A DNA stretch of 64,000 nt from Pratylenchus scribneri (Eukaryota; Nematoda; Chromadorea; Rhabditida; Pratylenchidae): positions 682,001-746,000 of the forward strand of contig JAQSEB010000047.1 in NCBI GenBank assembly GCA_030063045.1. Reading direction: 5' to 3'. Under the pieces are notes generated by a model, which saw only the letters and a program-made list of their open reading frames with translations, ran no database searches and was not told the DNA's origin. Made by a program: the position numbers and the translations under genes. Positions 54,301-64,000 of this stretch are shown here, piece after piece (position 1 is the stretch's first letter; every line of letters starts with the position of its first letter).

Positions 54301-56633
54301 CCGATGTTGCACGGCAACAATTGTTGGCCCAATCCGGCCTTCGTTTCGGTGCTCCACTTCCGTCCACCCCGTCCGTAAATGGTAGGCGAATATTCTCCAA
54401 TATCAATTTAATTTGAATAAATATTCTAAATTTAATTTTGGTTGATTATTATTATTATTATGCCATAAATAGCATTAGTGTTTCCAGATTTGTAATAAGT
54501 ATTTGTCACCATTTTATAACAACTCATCAAGTACTGAACCAATTTGGGTGATTTTAGTATCAAATTATAGAACAAACTCTTGGCTATCCAATGATATTAA
54601 TTTTATTTAAATTGGTTCAGAATTGTTGTTATGTCCAAAAATGCAATAAAAATTTCACTAATTCATAATATGGTTCTTTTTATATGATTTTTGGGTACAA
54701 CTTCTCAAATTCCTAATCAATTTGGACAAATTTGTTATAATTAAATAATCAAAAGTGTGCTATTTAATTTGATACTAAAATTACCAAAATTGGTTCAGTA
54801 TTTAATGAGTTATAATATAATAAACGGCGCCAATGCTGGGGTATCATAATTAGGCATTATAAAAATAGAATTAACCCAGCAAAAACTGAAAATTTTTATC
54901 AAATTCATCAATCCCATATAAATTAGCTGGCGGCGAATTGATGATTTCCTCGCTCACTTCGGAACGTGGAATTCGCCTCTCGGCCGTCGATTCCATCATG
55001 GCCGCCCAAAAGCATTGTGTCCTTTGTGTCAGTCCTGGCTCCGTTGAACGCCTCCAACTCGCCCAATATGCTCCAATTTGTGTGCTCATCGATGTGGATT
55101 CCCGTTCCCGGGTGCGCGATTTGCGCTCAAAGGCCGGTGCCAACACTCAATCGGCACGAAAGCTGATGGAAATGGCGCAGCGCATCAAAAAGCAGCATTC
55201 ACATTTGTTGACCGCAACATTGGATGCCAGCAAAGAGGACCAATGGTTCGAGGCACTTCGGGCGCTGATTTTCCATTTACAGGTACAAAATTTGGTGGCA
55301 ACTTATTCATTTTATGTCCGATAGAAAAAAATAAATTAGGACTAATGATTTATGACAATTTCTAATTAATTAGATTTATGGATTCATGCCATTAATTCAA
55401 TCCAGAATTAAGCAAATATTAGAGTAAGTAGGGCGAAAATGTATCAGGAAAAAGTAATAAAAACAAAGGATTTTATTATAAATATAAATTTTTAATATAT
55501 TTATTTTTGTGTAGGAACGACGTGTTTGGATGCCAGAATTCCAACCGGAACAACCGCTCGATGATTTGCTGCTTTTCCCATTGCAACCACCGGGTGAAAC
55601 GCCCACAAGCGATGGGGACAAAAGTGAGCGGAGACTGGAAGAAATTACTTTAAATTCTCTATTAGAAGCCTATAAACTTCAAAGCCTCTCTCTCTAGAAT
55701 GCGGTTTCTATTCGAGAATGGACTTCATAAGAGAATTTACGTATCCAATGTAAATTTGATATTTTTTAAAGGTGATTATGGTGGATATGAGCCATCAGCA
55801 GCAGGTGGCCAATCCCTGCCAAATAACAACAATAATAGCCTTCCAAAACCGTCAAATCAACCATTTCAATCAGCCCAAAATATTCATCAAATGAGAACAA
55901 ATTTCCACAATGGAATCAACCCAAACAATGGGGGAGGAAATGGTCCACCATTCCTTGTGCCAAATCCGGCATATTCCTTGGCCAGAGGGCAACAACAACA
56001 AACAATGGGACAAAATATTCCCATAGGGCATAATGATGAAAGGGAACATCCGCAACAATCCCAACAGCAGGTGAAAATCATAAATGGAATTTTAAATTGA
56101 ATATTTCAATAAATAACCCTAACCTAAATCCTCTATTAGAAGCCCATGGGCTTGTTGAAATTTTAGTCATTTTAGGGTGGGCTTATATTAGAGGGTCACT
56201 TCTATTTAGGGTGGGCTTATTGCAGAGACTTAAAATTATCATTTTTACCTTTTTCACTTTAAAATTCTGGGCTTCTAGTAATATTTTAAAGCCATATTCA
56301 CTTAATAAATTAAGCAATAAATTCAATGAATAGAAAATAATCTCTCAACCCTCCCTTTTAAAGATGCCATCCAACAGTGCGCGACCTTCTCCAGCCGGCG
56401 GTGGTGCCACCCATCAAATGGCCAATTCCCTGGATTCCGCAGTCAATTCCCATTCAAATTCGGCTCGAAATTCTCCTTTCACCCAGGCACAAAGCCTCTC
56501 ACTTTATGCCCCAAATCAGCGAGATTCGGCCCGTTCCAGTCCCCGGGAATCCAAAAGTCAATTGTTGGCTCAATTGGCCACCGAATTGAGCAGTAATAAT
56601 AACAGTCCTCGAGTTCAACAATTAAAACAATAA
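45361..56633 (+). CDS. zoo-1: ZO-1-like MAGUK scaffold (PDZ-PDZ-PDZ-SH3-GuK)
   Basis: Nineteen exons (45361-45574, 45712-45977, 46631-46706, 47079-47308, 49234-49482, 49622-49792, 50383-50601, 50809-50972, 51028-51262, 51805-52067, 52499-52696, 52879-53007, 53065-53272, 53324-53548, 54099-54381, 54927-55282, 55515-55623, 55772-56070, 56364-56633) encode ~1387 aa. Domains: Ser/Asn-rich N-terminus; PDZ1 ~253-350 ([21 protein letters not shown]); PDZ2 ~352-440 ([21 protein letters not shown]); Gln/Ser/Pro linker; PDZ3 ~715-800 ([22 protein letters not shown]); SH3 ~805-875 ([21 protein letters not shown]); guanylate-kinase-like ~965-1165 ([19 protein letters not shown]) without the ATP-binding P-loop; Asn/Ser/Gln-rich tail. 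This order is that of zonula occludens proteins, which link junctional adhesion molecules to actin. The small exon 46631-46706 is least certain. The intron at 49793 has a GC donor. Confidence 0.93.
46030..46215. repeat. inverted-repeat element in ZO-1 intron 2
   Basis: 'ggggttgttcaaaagcggtt' near 46034 is mirrored by 'aaaccggctttgaataaccc' ending about 46212, around a core of repeated 'accgaaa' motifs. Probably a small non-autonomous element. Confidence 0.5.
49955..50235. mobile_element. palindromic MITE-like element B, copy 2
   Basis: In ZO-1 intron 6. Arms 'gaaggcgatatactattggaa' and 'aatggcatatcgccttcc' are inverted copies, flanked inside by 'aaagtagcttttataaat' and 'tagccactttttagagg'. 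Confidence 0.65.
51348..51700. mobile_element. palindromic MITE-like element A, copy 2
   Basis: In the ZO-1 intron 51263-51804. Left arm 'gccatttatattatcaagga' ... 'agagcagtttcttagctat'; right arm 'agccaaatgtctgctcttta' ... 'ataaatggcgcca'. Confidence 0.7.
52195..52390. repeat. short duplicated repeat in ZO-1 intron
   Basis: Two imperfect copies of a ~90-bp block ('gagcgaggcac', 'acaaatttt', 'gagaatac.gtagggaaa'). Read in reverse it shares 'ccgtattctctt' and 'aagggaa' words with the left flanks of the 29-bp satellite arrays. Confidence 0.5.
53615..53935. mobile_element. palindromic MITE-like element A, copy 3
   Basis: In the ZO-1 intron 53549-54098. 'tcatagctcatcaaggattt' ... 'aaagagcagatatttagctat' is mirrored by 'aatatccaacattctgccctt' near the right end. 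More diverged than copies 1 and 2. Confidence 0.65.
54515..54835. mobile_element. palindromic MITE-like element A, copy 4
   Basis: In the ZO-1 intron 54382-54926. Left arm 'aactcatcaagtactgaacc' ... 'agaacaaactcttggctatc'; right arm 'aaaagtgtgctatttaattt' ... 'aaacggcgccaa'. Confidence 0.65.
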
Positions 56634-56877
56634 GAGAAGGGAAAAATATTATTTTAAAAACTCATCAAATTGCCTCAAAATCAAAATAAATTCCTTCCAG
56701 CAAAATTGATTTTTGTGCCCATATATCCCAATCCCATCCCCACTTTTTTGAGTTTACAACAAATATATTCTTGCATATTTTTATTCATTTTTTAATTAAC
56801 ATCATCGAATTCATTTCATTCATTTTGCAATAAATATTTTTGAATATTTCCATCATTTGTGTTCTTTCAATTCACAT

Positions 56878-57219
56878 TTATTCGGCCGGAGTGGTTGTTC
56901 GCATTGGTGGCATACATTCGGCACCACATTCAATACAAGCTTGTGGGGGTGGTCCATGGGGGCCACGGCGACCGCCTGGGCCACCTGGACCACGTGGTCC
57001 GCCTGGGCCACCGGGACCGCCGCGGCGAGGTCCTCCATCTCCTCCGGGTGGGCCACGGGGTCCGCCCTTGGTAATCATTTCTTGGATTGCATCACAACAT
57101 GCCTTTTGTGCCTCCGATGGATTTTGGCAAAATGGTGGCCCGCGGGGTGTTGGCGGACTTTGGGCAAAGGCAACGGCCAAAAGGGCGGCGAAAGCGATGA
57201 AGGCAATTAGGAATCGCAT
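56878..57219 (-). CDS. small secreted Gly/Pro/Arg-rich protein with paired cysteines
   Basis: An intronless frame of 113 aa. A classical signal peptide, MRFLIAFIAFAALLAVAFAQ, is followed by a short region with FCQNPSEAQKACCDAIQEMI, a collagen-like but not strictly periodic GGPRGPPGG/GGPGGPRGP stretch (about residues 51-90), and a C-terminal ACIECGAECMPPMRTTTP. There are six cysteines in two clusters flanking the repeat. I chose the ATG at 57219 because it opens the signal peptide, although the frame stays open upstream. The GC content is far above the surroundings because of the Gly/Pro codons. A secreted cuticle, gland or effector-type protein is possible, but I do not recognise the family. 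The stop is 244 bp from the ZO-1-like stop (convergent). Confidence 0.75.
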   Translation of the reverse strand: MRFLIAFIAFAALLAVAFAQSPPTPRGPPFCQNPSEAQKACCDAIQEMITKGGPRGPPGGDGGPRRGGPGGPGGPRGPGGPGGRRGPHGPPPQACIECGAECMPPMRTTTPAE

Positions 57220-59880
57220 TTTAATTTGAATTTGGATTTTTTGTTTGAAGGATTGGATTACTTTGATTGGTTTGAATGTGATAATATCCAAGAAATGAGC
57301 CCTTTTATAGGACCTTCCATAAAGTTTGTTTAATAAAGGATTTTTTTGAATTCCATAATAAAAAATGTGGAAATTGCTGTTCAAATAATGAAATTCCAAC
57401 AGAAGTTGGTACAAAATGAATGATTTTAGTCAAGCGTAAATCCACGTTTTTGAGAGATCTGCATCATAAAATGACTTTGTCAATTTGAAAGACCGTACCA
57501 ATTCATACCCATCCTCCCTTTTTGGGCAAATATGGCATTGAACTGTGCTCACTCCATAGTCCATAACATTTGAATCAACTTTTTGTCATATCAAATTAAT
57601 GACAATAAATGTTAAAAAAGAATATTAATAATTTTAATGAATTGAAAATATTGAAAAAGTGCAAATAAAATTACTAAAATTAAAAAGAACAGAAATAGTA
57701 ATTAAGCCAATGCCGTGGCCACAAGTCAACAAAAAAAACTAATTTGCTAATCCCTCTTAAATCCCTCTAGGGAAAAAGACGAAGTACAAGATGGGAAAAA
57801 TGATGGATGGATGGGTTTAGGAGTGGGTATTGAACAAGTCCTTTCCTTCATTCATTTCCGTCTCCGATCTGTCATCCATCCATCCATTTCCATTCATTCA
57901 TTCACTTTGTTGTCACTTTGTTTGGCTTTAATTAAAGTAGTTTTCGGGACCAAGGGGCTAAAGGTGAAGGAAATTTGGGAGGACAAAATTGAAAAGGGAA
58001 AAAGTTGCTATCATTCAAAGCAGCAGCTGTTTTGCGCCTTTTCATCCCTTCCATCACACATTGTAACATTAGTCAAAAAGTGTCTTCAATATCCACCAAA
58101 TAAATTTTCCCCTCCCTTTTTGCTACTCAATTTGCTTCACGTCACACAGAATTATAAGGCCAAACCATCCCCATTTTGCTTGACACCCTGGCGACCTTGC
58201 AAAATCCTTCTTCCCTCCTTCCACTCCACATTTCAATATTATTAAATGCCCTCCTAATTGGACCTCCTTCCGTTTTCTTCCACTAGCATGGCCAAAAGAG
58301 GAAGAAGGCCAGATAAATTGGCTTTGGTCCCGCGCAATCTTAATTCAATGTGGAAGGAAAATAGCAAGCAAAAGCCTAGCCAATTGATTCATTCAATTTC
58401 AACTGCACATTCACAATGAAGAATGAACCCAAATGTTTGGCCACCATTTTCAAAAGGTCCAGATGTGTGTGTTCCATTCACATTCTAAGCGCTAATGGCT
58501 GGACCATTATGTTTTCGTCTAGTCATTATTTTTTGCCTCTCAACAAGTTTTCCTCCAATCCAAATGTTTTTCGACCTTTCTTCAATTTTCATTCAATTTT
58601 CCCCAAATTCCAATTCAATTTGGCCATCGCCAGCAAATAATGTGTTTGTAGGGGAAATCAAATCAAATTTACTGCCATTTTTCCATTTACTTATTCCGCC
58701 AATACCAAATTCGTCGTAAAATGAATTCTAAACATTTCCGGCGCCCCATTTTGCCTCATTTTCTTGAACAAATTTCCCTCACAATATTTTTTGGTGCCAG
58801 TCCAAAGAAAAGGCCGGGAAAGGGGCCACATTGGTTAGGAATTGGCTAAATTGGCGCACAGTCCCCCCAAAAATTCAATTAATTGAGCGAATAAAAGTTT
58901 TGCCCTCCTTCGCCCTTGGCCAACCAACCACCATATTGGCATTTGAAAAGGGGAAATAAGGGTGGAGGAAGATTGCCTTGGACTCTGATGAAGAAAACTC
59001 TCTCGTCAATCCGGCGACCCCATTCATTTTGTTCCCCGGAAATTGGCTTTACTCCTCCGAGTTCTTGGGACCAACTTCCCTTTTAGAGGTCCCGATGTTG
59101 GAACTGTGGTCGACCATTCCAATTTCTAATGCAAATTCCAAATTTTAGAGTATTCCTGTAGCAAAATCGAAGGTTTTTACGATTAAATGGCCAAAAATTC
59201 GACTAAATTTGAATATTTTATTTGAAAACCATTGCTTTTTTGGCAATATATGCCAAAATAGAAATATTAAGAAGCAAAATTACTAGTCTTTTCAGGCTTA
59301 CAAAATAGGTATAACCAGGAGCCTTGATAAATCTCTAATTTAATAAATTAATATATTTTTATTTTCAATTTCTCTGTTGAAATTTGATTTTTCCAAGAAG
59401 ATTAATCATCCACTTAACTCAATCACTATCCGCCCAAGTCGAATAATATTGGAATGGAATTCTTTTCCAACTAATTGTTTATTATATTTAATGTTAAAAG
59501 ACAAAAGCTAGATCACTTTAAAGAAGCCAAATTGTAGAGGAAACTCTGACCTTCAAAATGATATATCAATTCATAAGATTGGCTATTGCCTCGTTGAGAT
59601 ATGGGCTAAACATTAGATACTCAATTGGCAGTAAATATTTGTGATTTGTGTTCCTTTTCCCTTCATTTTCAACAAAAGCGGTACCGTATTCTCTCTTCTT
59701 CCCATTTATTGCCTGAAGGAATGTTAAATTTTTTCCTTCTATTTTTTTTCCAAGTAAAAAACGAAAGTATTCTTTTTTCCCATTTTGCATTGTTGTTGTT
59801 TCGATTTGTAAATTCCCCTCCACCTCCATTGTATTTATTTTAATTCCGCCTGCACTGTTCTGATTTGCATTTGTAAATTC
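57220..59880. other. gene-poor region with left flank of satellite array 3
   Basis: No supported gene. A 43-codon frame at 58288-58419 follows a strong pyrimidine tract and AG but has no other support. From about 59505 the sequence matches the left flank of array 2 (37070-37365). Confidence 0.45.
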
Positions 59881-59885
59881 CCCTT

Positions 59886-60250
59886 ATTCTGATTTGTAAT
59901 TGCACTGAATTGTAATTCTGATTTGTAATTGCACTGAATTGTAATTCTGATTTGTAATTGCACTAAATTGTAATTCTGATTTGTAATTGCACTAAATTGT
60001 AATTCTGATTTGTAATTGCACTAAATTGTAATTCTGATTTGTAATTGCACTAAATTGTAATTCTGATTTGTAATTGCACTGAATTGTAATTCTGATTTGT
60101 AATTGCACTGAATTGTAATTCTGATTTGTAATTGCACTGAATTGTAATTCTGATTTGTAATTGCACTGAATTGTAATTCTGATTTGTAATTGCACTAAAT
60201 TGTAATTCTGATTTGTAATTGCACTGAATTGTAATTCTGATTTGTAATTG
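59886..60250. repeat. 29-bp satellite, array 3
   Basis: About 12 copies of the same 29-bp unit as arrays 1 and 2, with a higher share of the 'gcactgaat' variant. Confidence 0.95.
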
Positions 60251-61698
60251 TAAATAAATAGTCCATTATATTCTTTTAAACTTCATTTAAAACATTTCAG
60301 CTAATTCTGACTCTTCGAAAAGTTTAATTTTTAAATTTTCCTATACCAGTAATAATTAAAAGCCACTCTCCCCTCTCTTTTTCAAATTCTCCATCAAAAT
60401 CTGCTCCTATCCATACCGGAAACCCAGAGCAGAGCCCAAGTCCCTCTCATTTAATCTCATCGGCTAAATTCCTTTGATTTTTATTTAATTCCATGCAAAA
60501 TGCCATCTTTATCCTACTTCCAATATTAATAATCAACAAATACTCAAAAATAAGTCCATATTCCCCATTCCCCTCATTCATTTCCTTTTCCTCAATATTT
60601 TTAATATTTAATTCCATTTTTTTGTTACTTCCTCGTATCAATGGCCTTTTTCAATCCTCGCACATTATCCATCCAAAATTACACCGAATTTTGTGCCATT
60701 TGCTGTCCTATTTGATGCCTTCTAATTTTGTCTCTCACCAAAAAGGAAGGAAAAAGACAATCAAAATCACCCCCGCATCCATATCCTAGATTATCCAGCG
60801 AGAATATTTTCCGTTCTTTTTTGCATTTTTGGTATTAGCATTTGTTGAGCTTATTTCTGCCGAGAGCCAATTTAGTCCAATAAGTCCTAAAATCAATTAA
60901 CATTTTTTTATTTATATTTTGCAAAGTCTGCTGCAACATTTAAAAAAATGGCAATTATTTTTTGGATTTTGAATCATCTCGGCATATTCCTTTTTTAGGC
61001 TCTAATTGCCTCTAGCTCTAGACTAGACTATTTAAAAAAGGATCTCCCCGTGCTTAATTTTATTTATGGTTTTTGATTTAAACGAAATTTTCTTTGAAAT
61101 ATTATGGCCAATTTATTGCAGCCATTATTTTAAAAACTGAATATTTCATTGTAATTTAATCAAGTAAATATGTAAAAGAAAAAAAGGGAAGGCTCTAATT
61201 GTCTCTCTGAATTCCGGACTTAAACAAAATTTTTCTCATAAATATTATTCTCCGCGTATTTTTTCGTACCCATTTGGACATTAATCAGCCAAATATGAAA
61301 AGGGAAGCAAATCAGTAATTCCATTCCAATTTGGATGTGAGGGAGGTGGCCAAATAAGGGAATAAAGCAAAAGGCACAACATTAGTATTATTTTATGCGC
61401 ACGCCAATGCACAATGACGAATGGGAAATCCCGAAAATGGGGTAGCGGTCAAGGGTCGGCCATAATTTTGGTCCCTACGACCCTGCGCCATTCCTCTTAA
61501 ATTCATTATTCTTTTTTGGCCAATCCATTTGGCCGAGTGTTTTTTTGCAACATTTCTAAAATTGGAATTGGTAGGCACAAAAAATGTCACAAAGATTGTT
61601 TAGGCGGTGAATTTTCTCATAAATTTCGCACAATTTGGAAGCATTTTCGTCGCCCATCCATTTCACAACCGTGAACATTTCCCACCAATTCCATTTAG

Positions 61699-62975
61699 GC
61701 GTTATTTTTCATGGGAAAAGCATTCATTCCTCCATATCCGCCCTTTTCCCCTTCAATGTTTTATCCAACTTTTGTGAGCCGTCATTGCCAATTTGGATGC
61801 CAATGGACACGGATTGAAGGTGATGGCCCAACATTTACGAAATGGGAAGAGATCATTCCGTGCCATTCTCCGCCCCTTTTGGCCGATTTTCGGAAACAAA
61901 ATAATTTTCAGTGTTTTTGGGTAGGCCAAATTTTGTGGAGCTTATTCAACGAAAATATTTCTAAAATCAGTAATATCCATTTTTAGGACAATTTTTGGAC
62001 ATTGGCGTCATTCCCTTTTATTCACGCAGGGAGTTGTTATCCTTAATTTTAGTGCCATAAATAAGTGAAGAACCTTTTGGAATAAAATTATTGCCGGAAA
62101 TTTGCGTTTACCTTTTTCCTAGATGTTTTCTTAAATTGCAAAAAATATTTCAATGCCAATAATGCCCTATAAAGGCCTTTGCTATTTTTCCTACCGTACC
62201 CCCACTTTTTGCCCAATCATTCTGTCACCCAATCAATCAAATATTGCCCCAAGTCTCCCTTTTAAACCCGCTCATTTCTATCTAAAATGTTCACTTTGCG
62301 ATGTCCTTTTATCATATTTTTCCCGCACAAAAGATAAATAATAATTTAAAAGTCTTTGCCCTCAAATCCCTATCAATTTTTTGGGCCATTGAGAGCTTAG
62401 GCTCCCGGCAACTTTCGCCCTAGATTAGGACTAATAAAATAAATCAAAAATTAAGCAGCCAAAATTTTTCATTAATCAGTTAAAAAGCATTTTAAGCTGT
62501 AATCAAATTTAGGAAAATACACTCAAAATAGTGATGCCACTAAAAAGGCATATTTTCACTTGTTTTTCTTTTTTTTTGCCAAATTCAGTGTTTTTCTTCC
62601 TATTTTTGACTTCGATGGTTTTCCATTTCCTCCCACATTGAATTGTCCTTAAATTTTTAGGAAACGGACCACCATTGGCGAATTTTGAATGCAAACAAAT
62701 CTTTGTGGGAATTACAAGGCGAAGACATTCCCGTTGGCCCCTTCCATTCACGTTGGCCCCTGAGAATGTCCCAAAATTTTCAATTGGAGTCGCCGCCATC
62801 TTTTTCCCCTTTTTTGGCCTCTGCTTTTCATTTAAGCTCAATCGAAAAACCCTCATTTTCCCCCTTCCCTTTTTATTCCCATTGGAATTCTAATTTGACG
62901 GCATTTTTATTTAAGCACAAAATTTACAAAATGAAGGGAGGATTCCTTTTAGCCACGAATCCTCAATGGAAATAA
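61699..62975 (+). CDS. weak two-exon candidate gene, unknown
   Basis: Exon-like 61699-61920 lies between 'ccatttag' and 'TGG|gtaggc' and includes FVSRHCQFGCQWTRIEGDG and TFTKWEEIIPCH. Exon-like 62661-62975 follows 'aaatttttag', starts ETDHHWRILNANKSLWELQG and runs ~105 codons to a stop. The two join in phase 0 over an intron that would contain repeat family C, as the GPCR intron does. No domain is recognised and the second half (Phe/Ser/Pro-rich) could be non-coding. Confidence 0.25.
62150..62445 (+). repeat. dispersed repeat family C, copy 3
   Basis: Same order of words as copies 1 and 2: 'ctaccgtacccccacttttt', 'aatcaaatattgcccca', 'aataataatttaaaag', 'gggccattgagagcttaggc', 'gattaggactaataaa'. 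Confidence 0.6.
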
Positions 62976-64000
62976 CAAAAAAGGGGATGGGATGCTCGTC
63001 GACCAATTTGTTGGCAATTTTCCGCCATTTCCATCCACTCAAAATGGAGTCCCCCTTCCCCCTCTTCAATTCAATTGTTCAACAAAAATTGTGGCCGAAC
63101 AAAAACAATGCAAAAATGGGCCAATGCGAATTTGGCCATTAAGATCCCTTCCTCCTCTCTTTGTTCTTCGCTGCCATCATTTCCAATTACTTCCTCTTTT
63201 CATCATTTTTTGTGAAAAATTTTGTCTCATTTTTACAATGGCAGTTAGAGGAATAAATTTAAATAAAAGATACACACGCCTCAATGGAAAAAGTGTCAAT
63301 GAATATAAGAAAAATTGTGACAAAATTGTGAATTTGTTTAGCTGCCATTTTTGTCCTCGTCTAGTCAATTATTCCAAAATACAAATACCTAAAAAACCTT
63401 TTCATTTTGTCAAATTTCTGCTCTAATTTGCCACCTTTGATTGCACACAAAATATTTATTCCTTTGTTTGTTTTCCTCTTCCAATTTTTTCTCTCCGTCA
63501 TTTTAATTGGCCAACACAGCTGAATTTGTCCGCGCGCTAAATTTAGAAAGATGGTTTTTTTCTGCCAGTTTAGTGCCGCGGCATTTTTGTTCCCCAACGC
63601 CTCCTCCCTCCTTCCTTCCTCCCCCAACCCACTTCCCCCTTCCCACCACCCTCCCTCTCCATTCATTCGGCCATTTGTGAATCCCCCTCCTCCACCCATT
63701 TTGTTGTGGGAAATGGGGCCAAAAGGCAATGGCAAAAAAACATTAAGAAGCGTGTGGTGGTGACGGGAAAAAGGGGGCAACGGCATTAAAAATTAAGCCG
63801 ACGGCATTGACTAAAGGAGGAATTTGGAGGAGGCAAAAGTGCCAATGCCGCCGCCCGACGACTCGTTCAACTTTTTCCCCTCCTCCCTTCATTTGGCCCC
63901 ATCATCCATAAATCCCTTTGGAAATCATCCATTCATTCGCCCATTGGCCAAGTTGCCCGCAAAATTCATTCCCTCTCCCCTCATAATCTGCAAGCCCCAG

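Larger units (their letters stand above)
60251..64000. other. mostly non-coding region at window end
   Basis: AT-rich with many short overlapping frames. It contains a dispersed repeat copy (62150-62445) and one weak two-exon candidate (61699-62975). I see nothing else. Confidence 0.4.

Noticed and set aside
58288..58419. 43-codon frame (MAKRGRRPDKLALVPRN...) after a strong pyrimidine tract and AG
   Set aside because: Attractive acceptor, but too short, no family, no further exon; left unannotated.
59992..60195. Minus-strand frame of repeated SAITNQNYN-type peptide
   Set aside because: Translation of the 29-bp satellite; no gene.

Overview
The window is eukaryotic nuclear DNA, AT-rich, with many short introns (about 45-70 bp typical, 46 and 48 bp the shortest). 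The gene content points to a nematode: a nematode-only serpentine receptor of the Srt class, an FMRFamide-receptor-like GPCR, a ZO-1/ZOO-1 homologue, likely trans-splice acceptors just before start codons, and Na+/K+-ATPase and CCT-theta proteins. Six of about 77 introns that I resolved by eye use GC-AG borders. That frequency, with the base composition, suggests a tylenchid plant parasite, perhaps a cyst nematode. The lineage is an inference.

Layout: 1-1144 (+) 3' part of an Srt receptor gene; 1807-4326 (-) PRA1-family protein with a long acidic N-terminal extension; 7997-10070 (+) IL-17-like cytokine whose first intron carries an ~850 bp satellite; 10750-13059 (-) neuropeptide-type GPCR; 13.9-14.9 kb satellite of a 29-bp unit; 15147-19581 (-) Na+/K+-ATPase alpha, 22 exons; 20744-23049 (+) CCT subunit theta, 11 exons; 23.33-23.91 kb satellite of a 52-bp unit; 24025-24346 (-) an unrecognised 91-aa two-exon gene; 24.4-30.7 kb gene-poor; 30759-33248 (+) Ig-domain type I membrane protein; 33610-36640 (-) membrane-anchored histidine acid phosphatase; 37.36-40.36 kb a 3-kb array of the 29-bp satellite; 40.4-45.3 kb gene-poor; 45361-56633 (+) ZO-1-like MAGUK, 19 exons; 56878-57219 (-) small secreted Gly/Pro-rich protein; 57.2-64 kb mostly non-coding, with another 29-bp array at 59.9 kb.

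Neighbouring genes are mostly convergent (Srt/PRA1, IL-17/GPCR, Ig/phosphatase, ZO-1/secreted protein). The ATPase and CCT-theta genes are divergent and share a 1.16 kb upstream region. I see no operon and no shared pathway. Receptors, a cytokine, an adhesion protein and a junction scaffold lie among housekeeping genes.

The most unusual structure is the repeat landscape. The same 29-bp satellite occurs in three separated arrays that share flanking sequence, as if carried by a mobile element. At least three families of palindromic or dispersed short elements lie preferentially inside introns, and a tRNA-like (SINE-like) sequence sits in an ATPase intron. Exon borders were worked out by hand from reading frame, splice signals and protein family conservation; each accepted gene keeps its phase through every intron.
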